From contig CAIWKW010000212.1 of NCBI GenBank assembly GCA_903913365.1, forward strand, positions 1-9,314: DNA of 9,314 bases, given 5' to 3'. The position numbers and the translations under genes were made by a program. Each line of letters begins with the position of its first letter. Position 1 is the stretch's first letter. The notes under the pieces were generated by a model. That model was not told the DNA's origin and ran no database searches. It was given only the letters and a program-made list of their open reading frames with translations. This document shows positions 1-5,956 of the stretch, piece after piece. This DNA is from Candidatus Doudnabacteria bacterium. Its GTDB lineage: Bacteria; Patescibacteriota; Doudnabacteria; UBA920.

Positions 1-975
1 CATTATTGCCAAGGAAAAAGAGCAGGACAAAAGCGTAATATTGCGGATAAGCCTACGGTAAAGAACTTTTATTTTTTCATTTTCCCCTTGTCCGGACAAA
101 GCGCTGGTTAGTGGAAAAAATACAGAGCCAATGCTTCCGGTGATGCCGGTGGTCTTTTGGGCCACGTTCCCAGGCAAACTATAGTAAGTAAGCTGGGCCG
201 GCCCGGTGAAAATAGGGATAATAAACCTATCCAAAGAAATTAACGAATTAGAGGCCAAATTATTCAGCGCGGCAAAAAACCCAAAGCTATAGGCTTTTTT
301 AATTTCTTCTTTAGACCAACCATAACTAAGTTTAATTTGCGGTAAAAGCTGCTTAAAATACTTTTTATAAACTAAAATAAAGAAGCCTGTTAACAGAACG
401 TTCAACAAAAAAATTGCTTTTAATTTAAAGTGCATTAAAACCAAAATTAGCATCCCTAAATTAAAAATTGTCATTTGGGTTAAATTTATTTTGGTGGAAA
501 TATCGTAGCGCTGAAGTGCTGCCGGAGCAATTAAATACGAATAGCTAATTGCACTAATAAAAAAAGCCAGCCCGGCCATATAAAATACAGGGGCATAATG
601 CAGTTGGTTTTCCAATGAAACATGAAATATAGTCAGGCCGAACCGGCCAATTAAACTAAAAGCCAAAATCCCAATAAATCCGATAAATAAATATAAAGTC
701 CTGGCGGAGTTGAGCAGAATATTTAATTCTTTAGAGCGTTCTGTGGCATAGTATTCAGAAACATATTTAACCAATGCCACGCCCAAACCCAAATCAAGCA
801 AGCTTAAAAAAGCTGTTATGGTATTTAACAAAATAAATATACCATAATCTACCACGCCAAGCTTATGAACCACCACCGGCGTTATAAAAATGGAAAAAAT
901 AATCGGCCAGCAGTAGCCGATAAAGCTGTAACTTATATTTTTTAAGGTTGAGTAAGAAAGCGAATCGCTATCCAT
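1..975 (-). CDS. Wzx-type polysaccharide flippase (partial, 3' end outside window)
   Basis: This is an integral membrane protein of the oligosaccharide flippase (Polysacc_synt / MATE-like) family, expected to move lipid-linked glycan units across the cytoplasmic membrane. Translating the minus strand from the ATG at 975 gives 325 codons without a stop up to the window edge, starting MDSDSLSYSTLKNISYSF. The family's usual opening is visible: an N-terminal membrane helix, then 'VVHKLGVVDYGIFILLNTI' and 'LLDLGLGVALVKYVSEYY', followed by repeated hydrophobic segments and, near the edge, 'FFPLTSALSGQGENEKIKVLYRRLIR'. Flippases usually have about 400-500 residues, so roughly a quarter to a third is missing. 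The start overlaps the last 8 nt of the upstream sugar-nucleotide gene (ATGGATAG), which implies translational coupling. The family assignment is firm; the transported glycan is unknown. Confidence 0.88.
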   Translation of the reverse strand, partial: MDSDSLSYSTLKNISYSFIGYCWPIIFSIFITPVVVHKLGVVDYGIFILLNTITAFLSLLDLGLGVALVKYVSEYYATERSKELNILLNSARTLYLFIGFIGILAFSLIGRFGLTIFHVSLENQLHYAPVFYMAGLAFFISAISYSYLIAPAALQRYDISTKINLTQMTIFNLGMLILVLMHFKLKAIFLLNVLLTGFFILVYKKYFKQLLPQIKLSYGWSKEEIKKAYSFGFFAALNNLASNSLISLDRFIIPIFTGPAQLTYYSLPGNVAQKTTGITGSIGSVFFPLTSALSGQGENEKIKVLYRRLIRNITLLSCSFSLAIM

Positions 976-1906
976 AATTTTCTTTATACCAGCTAATAGT
1001 TTTTCTGAGTCCTTGGCTTAGGGAAGTTTTCGCCACAAATCCAATATCTCTTTTAGCCCTGCTTACGTCGGATACGCGCCTAAGCGCCCCTTCTGGCTTG
1101 GTTTTATCCCATACGAGCCTGCCGGAAAAGCCGGTAAGCTTTGCCACCGTTTCCGCTAATGTTTTAATTTTTTCTTCCTTGCCGGAACCAATATTTACAG
1201 GCTCGGGTGAAGCATATTTTTGAGCTGCCAATATCACGGCTCTGGCCGCATCTTCAACATATAAAAACTCGCGCGTTGCTCTCCCGCTTCCCCACATCAC
1301 AATTTCTTTTTCCCCGTTTTCTTTAGCAGCAAAAAACTTTCTAATTAAAGAAGCAACAACATTGGCGTGGGCAAGGTCAAATTCATCCCCGGGTCCGTAT
1401 AAATTAGAAAAAAGCAAACTGATGCCAACAAATTTATATTGAAGATTATAAGCGACAATTTGCGCCGCAAGCATACGCTTAGCTAAGCCATAAGAAGCAT
1501 TGCCCTTTTCCGGCAAACCATCCCAAAATTCTTCTTCCTTAAAAGGAATCGATGCCATTTCCGGATAACTGCTAACAGTTCCCGCAATTACCATTTTTTT
1601 TATGCCAGCCAGTCTTGCCGCTTCAGTCAGTTGGATGCCCATTATGGCGTTATCATAAAACACCTCTCCGGCGTGTTCCAGATTATATTTTACACCGTCA
1701 AAATTTGCCGCCAAATGAATAATTATATCTTTATTTTTAACGGCTGTTTGGCAACTTTTAAAATCCCGCAAATCAACTTCCGAACGCTTTGGCCTATAAA
1801 CATTAGCGGGGCTAACACCCTTTTTTAGCAGCTGGCTATAAACGTGGCTACCCAAAAAACCATAGCCGCCAGTTAACAAAATATGAGATTTTTTAATATC
1901 CAACAT
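968..1906 (-). CDS. NAD(P)-dependent nucleotide-sugar epimerase/dehydratase, GDP-L-fucose synthase-like
   Basis: This is a 312-residue extended short-chain dehydrogenase acting on a nucleotide sugar in the cytoplasm. The Rossmann motif is TGGYGFLG (residues 12-19), the catalytic YxxxK is Y139-K143, and NLYGPGDEF lies at 168-176. The C-terminal half closely follows GDP-L-fucose synthase (WcaG/Fcl): WGSGRATREFLYVEDAA (205-221), VNIGSG (237-242), and WDKTKPEGALRRVSDVSR (266-283, in sense). Aligned by eye to E. coli WcaG, catalytic Ser107 falls on Thr110, and the epimerase acid/base residues Cys109 and His179 fall on Ser112 and Asn182. It may therefore be a 4-keto reductase or another epimerase rather than a true fucose synthase, so no gene symbol is given. 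It is followed by the flippase with an 8-nt overlap, and a TATAAT box immediately precedes the ATG. Confidence 0.9.
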   Translation of the reverse strand: MLDIKKSHILLTGGYGFLGSHVYSQLLKKGVSPANVYRPKRSEVDLRDFKSCQTAVKNKDIIIHLAANFDGVKYNLEHAGEVFYDNAIMGIQLTEAARLAGIKKMVIAGTVSSYPEMASIPFKEEEFWDGLPEKGNASYGLAKRMLAAQIVAYNLQYKFVGISLLFSNLYGPGDEFDLAHANVVASLIRKFFAAKENGEKEIVMWGSGRATREFLYVEDAARAVILAAQKYASPEPVNIGSGKEEKIKTLAETVAKLTGFSGRLVWDKTKPEGALRRVSDVSRAKRDIGFVAKTSLSQGLRKTISWYKENYG

Positions 1907-1912
1907 ACAAGA

Positions 1913-1918
1913 ATTATA
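1913..1918 (-). promoter_or_regulatory. -10 box giving a predicted leaderless transcript
   Basis: The minus strand reads TATAAT, then the six bases TCTTGT, then the ATG of the sugar-nucleotide gene at 1906. With normal spacing, transcription would begin at or within a base or two of the start codon, so the mRNA would have no leader and no Shine-Dalgarno site. There is no clear -35 hexamer at 17 nt. The box lies just past a hairpin terminator for the upstream gene, which fits an independent promoter for the enzyme-flippase pair. Confidence 0.55.
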
Positions 1919-1934
1919 TCAAAACCCTGACAAT

Positions 1935-1958
1935 TAAGAAAGCAGGCCGTAGCCTGCT
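1935..1958 (-). terminator. Intrinsic terminator with UACG tetraloop
   Basis: The minus strand carries a perfect 7-bp stem, AGCAGGC/GCCTGCT (plus-strand arms 1941-1947 and 1952-1958), closed by a TACG loop. As RNA this is C(UACG)G, a very stable UNCG tetraloop. It is followed on the minus strand by the T-rich run TTCTTAATT. It would end transcription coming from the CgeB-like glycosyltransferase. The T tract is interrupted, so it may be leaky. Confidence 0.55.
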
Positions 1959-1993
1959 GGAAAAAACATAATTAGACATGATAAAACGCATAT

Positions 1994-3046
1994 TTAACGC
2001 ATAATCCGAAAAATATTTTTAAATCTTTCTTCATAAGTATGCTCTTTTATGGTACGCTCATATCCGGCTCGAGATATAGCCGCTCTAAGAGGTTCGTTTT
2101 TTAAATAATATTCACACTTTTCCGCCAAATCTTTTTTATTTTTAAAAATTACAATTTCTTTGCCGTCAACATAATAATCGCGCAAATTATCGGCATCGCC
2201 AGTCAACAAAAAACCGCCGCAAGCCGGAATCTCAAAAGTCCGACTTTTAATTTGTCTACGGCGCATGGAAAAAATGGAATTTAAGTTGCCAACTAAATTA
2301 TGGCCGGAAAACCTATATTTTCCAAGTTCTTTTTTTACCACGGTCTTGCCCAAAGACTTAAACCAAAACTTTTTTCCATACGCATAACTTTCGGAGAAAT
2401 TTAAGTTAATTTTGCTGTTGCTCCAAATCTCAGCCGTCTTTTCCTTTGGAATTCTCCCTGTTGGCCACCCTGAGCCAAAAGCCAACATCGGTAATTTTAA
2501 TTTTTGCAAATACTCAACATACTGCTGTCTGACGCTATAATTTAATCCAACAAAAGTAATGTTGTACCGGTCTGGCCCGACTTTTGGAAAAAACAGCCTG
2601 GGGTTTACTCCCCATTGCGAATGAATAACATTCTTTATGCCTAACTTAGAATATTTTTCTACGGCCCGGGAGTCTGTTGTCGCGACAAAAGTAAATAAAG
2701 GCGCCCAATATTTTGAATATATAGGAAAACGCCAATGGTCGTCAGCAAACCAATTAAATGTTTTTGTTGAGGTTTTTTGAGTAATAAACTTAATGGTTTC
2801 TTTTTTTAGTTCCTCAGTAAATAAAAAGCAAAACAATAAATCCGGTTTGTTTTCCATCACTGTTTCTATTAAAGATTTATTCAAATTGTCGCGCTTTTCC
2901 TCTAAAAGGCCGTCATCCGTTGCAAAAAAACTGGCCTCAATGTCAGGCATATGCGACAAAGTTTCATAAAAATTTTGGTATTCAAAAGACAGCCCGGCCG
3001 ACGACTTTCCATATTCATGTTTTAAACCAGCAAATAAAATTTTCAT
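1994..3046 (-). CDS. CgeB-like glycosyltransferase (GT-B fold, Glyco_trans_1_2 domain)
   Basis: This 350-residue cytoplasmic or membrane-associated glycosyltransferase probably adds a sugar to a surface glycan or glycoconjugate. The C-terminal third matches the Glyco_trans_1_2 / CgeB pattern: KSRTFEIPACGGFLLTGDA (267-285), then DNLRDYYVDGKEIVIFKNKKDLAEKCEYYL (described by eye, about 286-315), and ending AGYERTIKEHTYEERF (327-342). The N-terminal domain opens MKILFAGLKHEYG, typical of CgeB-type enzymes, and FNWFADDHW (97-105) resembles the conserved acidic loop of related spore-protein and maturation glycosyltransferases. There is no signal peptide. The gene starts 37 nt after the stop of the phosphatase-fold gene, with no good Shine-Dalgarno site, and is probably co-transcribed with it. 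Donor and acceptor cannot be read from the sequence. Confidence 0.85.
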   Translation of the reverse strand: MKILFAGLKHEYGKSSAGLSFEYQNFYETLSHMPDIEASFFATDDGLLEEKRDNLNKSLIETVMENKPDLLFCFLFTEELKKETIKFITQKTSTKTFNWFADDHWRFPIYSKYWAPLFTFVATTDSRAVEKYSKLGIKNVIHSQWGVNPRLFFPKVGPDRYNITFVGLNYSVRQQYVEYLQKLKLPMLAFGSGWPTGRIPKEKTAEIWSNSKINLNFSESYAYGKKFWFKSLGKTVVKKELGKYRFSGHNLVGNLNSIFSMRRRQIKSRTFEIPACGGFLLTGDADNLRDYYVDGKEIVIFKNKKDLAEKCEYYLKNEPLRAAISRAGYERTIKEHTYEERFKNIFRIMR

Positions 3047-3062
3047 ATAAATTTGCGAGCTA

Positions 3063-3104
3063 ATATCCTAATCTTTCAATCATTTAATTTTCAATCTTGT
3101 AATC
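3063..3104 (+). repeat. AATCTTTCAAT-family repeat, copy R1
   Basis: This AT-rich copy of about 42 bp begins ATATCC and contains AATCTTTCAAT at 3070-3080. It aligns along its length with the copy at 4043-4088, with a 3-4 nt insertion and a few substitutions. It fills the junction between two minus-strand genes, and its right part encodes the last residues (DYKIEN) and stop codon of the phosphatase-fold gene. The 19-mer at 3086-3104 recurs exactly, inverted, at 4014-4032. Confidence 0.7.
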
Positions 3105-3872
3105 CAGAATCATCGGCAAATGGTCCGAAGCCAAAACGTACGGAACTTTAAAATTTTTAACTTTAATATCAGGCGAGACAAAAGTAAAATCCGCGAAACT
3201 TTGCCGATTATGATACCTTTTCCAGGAAATGCTGTTGCGGGTGTTTTTGATTTTAAACAGCTTTATTAAATTTTTCATGCCTGTTTGTTCAATAATTTCT
3301 ATACTTTTTGTGTTTGGCATTAGGTTAAAATCTCCGCACAAAATTTTCGGACCTTCAAGCTTTGTTAAAACCGCAGCCAAAGTTTTGGATTGTTTTATTC
3401 TTACTGGTGTATCCAGCTTATTTCCCGGCTTGCTAATCCCGTGAAAATTCGCCACCCAAAAACTTCCTTTAAAAGAATCAAACTTCACACACTGGACTGC
3501 ATTGGCCTCTTTGCCATTTTTAAAATCCACTTCGCTATTTATTGTCCCGTATACATGTTTGCCAAAATGTTTTTCCACACTAAAGTTTTTTCTGTAAAAT
3601 ATAGCCAGGCAAAGCTCCACACGAGAACCGGTTTTAAAATACTCCCCTGCCCTCACAGCTACCGGTAAACGCAAACTTTCAAAACCTTTTAAAAGTTTAT
3701 TTAAATCCCCAAAAACATCCGTTCTTTGGCCGGAGTCAACCTTTACCGGCTTTTTGGAAGAAAAAACCTCCTGAAAACAAAAAATATCCGCTGTTTTAGC
3801 TCTGGTTCGGACGTATTTAAAAAAGCGTTCATCGGATGCCCCACCTTCAATGTTTAGCGATAGTAATTTCAT
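3084..3872 (-). CDS. Endonuclease/exonuclease/phosphatase-family protein
   Basis: This 262-residue protein has the DNase I / exonuclease III / sphingomyelinase fold, a family of Mg2+-dependent phosphodiesterases and phosphatases that act on nucleic acids, phospholipids or inositol phosphates. The whole catalytic set is visible in order: LSLNIEGG (N7), FCFQEVF (E35), NFHG (N142, H144), CGDFN (D181, N183), FADFTFVS (D228) and SDHLP (D250, H251). Length is normal for a stand-alone domain. No signal peptide or membrane helix is seen, so it is probably cytoplasmic, and the substrate is unknown. It is the first gene of the minus-strand run, behind an extended -10 box, and its last codons lie in a dispersed repeat. 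Its presence in a glycan locus may be incidental. Confidence 0.88.
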   Translation of the reverse strand: MKLLSLNIEGGASDERFFKYVRTRAKTADIFCFQEVFSSKKPVKVDSGQRTDVFGDLNKLLKGFESLRLPVAVRAGEYFKTGSRVELCLAIFYRKNFSVEKHFGKHVYGTINSEVDFKNGKEANAVQCVKFDSFKGSFWVANFHGISKPGNKLDTPVRIKQSKTLAAVLTKLEGPKILCGDFNLMPNTKSIEIIEQTGMKNLIKLFKIKNTRNSISWKRYHNRQSFADFTFVSPDIKVKNFKVPYVLASDHLPMILDYKIEN

Positions 3873-3945
3873 AGAACAAATTGAAAGACTGCTTATTGAA
3901 AAATTGGGGACCTTAGATTAAAAGATTAACTGCTAATTCTTGATT

Positions 3946-3954
3946 ATTATAGCA
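3946..3954 (-). promoter_or_regulatory. Extended -10 promoter for the phosphatase-fold gene
   Basis: The minus strand reads TGCTATAAT, an extended -10 (TGnTATAAT), about 73 nt before the ATG at 3872. No convincing -35 is seen, which is normal for the extended class. A plus-strand promoter candidate lies within 40 bp, so this is a divergent promoter region. Confidence 0.5.
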
Positions 3955-3960
3955 TATCCC

Positions 3961-3989
3961 TTTATTTCAGAGCTAAATTAGGATACAAT
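3961..3989 (+). promoter_or_regulatory. Candidate promoter for the four-helix-bundle / GT4 genes
   Basis: TTTATT (3961-3966) and TACAAT (3984-3989) are separated by 17 bp. The -35 is weak. The predicted transcript would have a leader of about 100 nt, almost all of it occupied by the repeat hairpin at 4006-4088. Confidence 0.35.
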
Positions 3990-4005
3990 ACTCATAGAAC
4001 TAGGC

Positions 4006-4088
4006 AATTGAAAGATTACAAGATTGAAAATTGAAAATTTGGATATCCTTAGAATCTTTCAATCTTTTAATATTCAATCTTTCAATTA
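4006..4088 (+). repeat. Inverted plus direct AATCTTTCAAT-family repeats (copy R2) in the gene leader
   Basis: AATTGAAAGATT (4006-4017) is the exact reverse complement of AATCTTTCAATT (4076-4087), and the arms between pair partially, so the leader can fold into a long imperfect AT-rich hairpin around GGATATCC (4041-4048). The right arm (4043-4088) is a direct copy of R1 and contains AATCTTTCAAT twice (4053-4063 and 4076-4086). It ends 10 nt before the ATG of the next gene. Confidence 0.75.
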
Positions 4089-4098
4089 ATTTATCTCT

Positions 4099-4479
4099 AT
4101 GCAGTATAATCAATTCGAGGATATTCCTGTTTGGCAGGAAACCAGGTTATTTGTAAATAAAATTTATAGTCTGTTTGAGAACAGCGAGAAGCTAAAAAGA
4201 GATTTTTCTTTGGTTGATCAACTGAAGCGAGCAACTTATTCTATTTTGTTAAATATTTCCGAGGGATTTGAACGCGGTTCCAACAAAGAATTTGCAAACT
4301 TCCTTAATATTGCCAAAAGATCGGCGGGAGAAGTTCGGGCTATACTATATATTTTGCTGGACAACCATTACATAAACCAAGAAACATTTGAAAATTATAA
4401 AAAGTCTGCTACTGAAATTTCTTCGCATTTAGCTAATTTCAGAAAATTTTTACTAAAAACCCCAACCTACAAAAAATAA
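4099..4479 (+). CDS. Four-helix-bundle protein (S23 / 23S rRNA intervening-sequence protein family)
   Basis: This 126-residue protein belongs to the family first named from ORFs inserted in 23S rRNA intervening sequences and also including the Avd accessory proteins of diversity-generating retroelements. The signature is complete: FEDIPVWQETRLFVNKIYSLF (residues 6-26, by eye), DQLKRATYSILLNISEGFERGS (about 40-61, with the diagnostic NISEG), then FANFLNIAKRSAGEVRAILYIL. The secondary structure is all helical, and the length is typical. No rRNA, reverse transcriptase or template repeat is nearby, so neither original context applies. Members form small oligomeric bundles, and the cellular role of the free-standing ones is unknown. 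The start is not preceded by an SD site. The gene is bracketed by copies of one repeat (4043-4088 and 4498-4541) and lies 67 nt upstream of the GT4 gene. Confidence 0.9.
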   Translation: MQYNQFEDIPVWQETRLFVNKIYSLFENSEKLKRDFSLVDQLKRATYSILLNISEGFERGSNKEFANFLNIAKRSAGEVRAILYILLDNHYINQETFENYKKSATEISSHLANFRKFLLKTPTYKK

Positions 4480-4497
4480 AACACTTTTTATCTTAGG

Positions 4498-4541
4498 ATG
4501 TCCCAATCTTTCAATATTTCAATTAGCAATCTTTCAATTTA
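4498..4541 (+). repeat. AATCTTTCAAT-family repeat, copy R3
   Basis: This third copy, about 44 bp, starts ATGTCC where R1 and R2 have ATATCC. It carries AATCTTTCAAT at 4505-4515 and again at 4528-4538, and ends 5 nt before the ATG of the glycosyltransferase. With R2 it forms direct repeats flanking the four-helix-bundle gene. Confidence 0.7.
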
Positions 4542-4546
4542 ACGTT

Positions 4547-5665
4547 ATGAAGATTCTCTATATTATTACCCAGGCGGATGGCGGTGGAGCGCAAAAGTAT
4601 ACTTTGACATTGGCCAAGCATTTTAACGGTATAATTGCGGCCGGAAACGAATCCTCACATTTATTTACCGCGGCCGAGGACTTACAACTTACAACCTACA
4701 ACTTACAACACCTTAAGCGCAATATTAGCCCTTTAAACGATATTTTAGCGATTTGGGAAATAAGGCAGCTCATAAAACAAATTCAACCTGATATTGTTCA
4801 TTTAAATTCTTCCAAAGCCGGAATTTTAGGAAGTTTTGCTTCAATTTTTACAAAAACCAAAGTGGTATTTACGGCGCATGGTTTTGTTTTTAACGAACCC
4901 CTAAACGTTGCAACTAAAAGTTTTTATTTGGCTTTGGAAAAAGTTGCTTCGGATTTTAGGGATTTTATTATAACCGTTTCGGATGCCGACAAAAATTCGG
5001 CGTTAAATAATAAGATTATCAACTCCGGCAAAATTACAACAATTCATAACGGCCTTGAGGAAATTGATTTTTTGTCAAAAGAACAGGCAATAAATAAATT
5101 GGGTATAAATCCCAATAAAATTATTATCGGCAGTACTTCAAATTTTTACAAAACAAAAGGGCTAGATGTGTTAATTGATGCCATTAGCCAAATGGATGAG
5201 GCTATTAAGGCCAAAATTGAAGTCGTACTGATTGGCAGTGGCCCGGAAGATAGCAATTTAAAATTGAAAATTGAAAATTTAAAATTAGGGAACACTGTAA
5301 AAATGCTTGGTAAGATAGAAGATGCGGGTAAATATATAAAAGCCTTTGATGTGTTCGTTATGCCATCGCGCAAAGAAGGGTTTCCTTACGCCATTTTAGA
5401 GGCAATGCAGGCTGGTTTGCCGATTGTGGCTTCAAATACCGGCGGAATAGTTGAAGCCCTGGCAGACGCCGGATTTTTGGTTGACCCGGAAAACCCGGAA
5501 GAACTGAAGTTGGTGCTTTCCAAAATCATTAATGATCTGAACATCCACGGCGAAAAATACTTTATGAATTTAAGCCAAAAAGCGCGTCTTCGCGCCGCGG
5601 GTTTCAGTAAAGAAAAAATGCTGGCGGAAACCGAAAAAGTTTACGAAACTGTTTTGACGGCTTAA
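4547..5665 (+). CDS. Glycosyltransferase family 4 (GT-B)
   Basis: This is a 372-residue retaining GT4-type glycosyltransferase acting at the inner face of the membrane in polysaccharide assembly. The N-terminal acceptor domain shows QADGGGAQKYTLTLAKHF (9-26), PDIVHLNSSKAGILG (81-95) and VVFTAHGFVF (106-115). The linker has TVSDADK (143-149) and TIHNGL (165-170). The C-terminal donor domain has GSTSNFYKTKGLDVLIDA (195-212), VLIGSGPE (227-234) and the EX7E motif SRKEGFPYAILEAMQAGLP (274-292, E277 and E285), followed by NTGG. This arrangement resembles the CapM/WbpH-like branch. Two segments are encoded by simple repeats: residues about 45-54 by four CTTACAA units, and 237-247 (NLKLKIENLKL) by AAAATTGAAAATT words. 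There is no SD site and no clear own promoter, so it is probably read with the gene before it. The donor sugar is unknown. Confidence 0.92.
   Translation: MKILYIITQADGGGAQKYTLTLAKHFNGIIAAGNESSHLFTAAEDLQLTTYNLQHLKRNISPLNDILAIWEIRQLIKQIQPDIVHLNSSKAGILGSFASIFTKTKVVFTAHGFVFNEPLNVATKSFYLALEKVASDFRDFIITVSDADKNSALNNKIINSGKITTIHNGLEEIDFLSKEQAINKLGINPNKIIIGSTSNFYKTKGLDVLIDAISQMDEAIKAKIEVVLIGSGPEDSNLKLKIENLKLGNTVKMLGKIEDAGKYIKAFDVFVMPSRKEGFPYAILEAMQAGLPIVASNTGGIVEALADAGFLVDPENPEELKLVLSKIINDLNIHGEKYFMNLSQKARLRAAGFSKEKMLAETEKVYETVLTA
4681..4708 (+). repeat. In-gene tandem 7-mer (CTTACAA x4)
   Basis: Three perfect CTTACAA units and one CCTACAA unit lie head to tail inside the GT4 coding sequence and encode LQLTTYNLQ. 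The unit is not a multiple of three, so gain or loss of one copy would shift the reading frame. Confidence 0.85.
5255..5287 (+). repeat. In-gene AATTGAAAATT-type repeat
   Basis: This AT-only stretch with G punctuation encodes NLKLKIENLKL in the GT4 protein. Its 18-mer at 5263-5280 is identical to 4023-4040 in the four-helix-bundle gene leader, so the same repeat word occurs in coding and non-coding positions. Confidence 0.8.
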
Positions 5666-5692
5666 ATTTTGAACCAAACCAAGGTCTTTAGT

Positions 5693-5860
5693 GTTCCCCT
5701 CTTCTCCTTTTAGGAGAAGATGCCCTTTAGGGCAGATGAGGTGAAAAAGAAAGTTTTTCAGGCAATCAACGACCTCTCTGTCGCTCAGATGTCATGCCTT
5801 TGGTAGATCCACCTCTGGTGGACATTCGCGACATCTCCCCTTGCCAGGGGAGAAGGGAAC
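5693..5860. repeat. 168-bp hairpin-rich intergenic element with imperfect terminal inverted repeats
   Basis: The element begins GTTCCCCTCTTCTCC and ends GGGGAGAAGGGAAC, which are imperfect inverted ends. Inside are consecutive perfect hairpins: CTTCTCCT/AGGAGAAG (5701-5719, TTT loop), TGCCCT/AGGGCA (5721-5734), TCCACC/GGTGGA (5808-5822) and CCCCT/AGGGG (5837-5850). It has no ORF of note. Elements of this look are widely scattered in Patescibacteria and other environmental genomes and resemble small non-autonomous mobile or REP-like elements. It occupies most of the 291 bp between the GT4 gene and the next gene; the rest holds a terminator. Confidence 0.65.
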
Positions 5861-5904
5861 AACCAACGATATTACTAAATTAACAATTTCGGAATAATTA
5901 AATC

Positions 5905-5947
5905 AAGCCGCTTGACCCGGGATATATTTTCCCGGATCAAGTGGCTT
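5905..5947 (-). terminator. Intrinsic terminator downstream of the secreted hypothetical gene
   Basis: A 17-bp stem (5905-5921 with 5931-5947) has two imperfect positions and a 9-nt loop. It begins 9 nt past the stop codon at 5957. The arms are AAGCCGCTTGACCCGGG and its near complement. The minus strand continues GATTTAATT and the plus strand continues TT, so it could also stop plus-strand transcripts from the GT4 gene. Confidence 0.7.
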
Positions 5948-5956
5948 TTGCGGCAG

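Noticed and set aside
4099..4479. Diversity-generating retroelement (Avd-like protein)
   Set aside because: The fold family is shared, but there is no reverse transcriptase, template/variable repeat pair or variable target gene in the window.
4099..4479. 23S rRNA intervening sequence
   Set aside because: No rRNA sequence is seen on either side; the gene lies between divergent protein genes.
3063..4541. CRISPR array
   Set aside because: Repeat copies are irregularly spaced, separated by whole genes, imperfect and AT-rich, and no cas gene is present.
5146..5373. Minus-strand ORF within the GT4 gene
   Set aside because: It is antisense to conserved GT4 donor-domain motifs and has no signals of its own.
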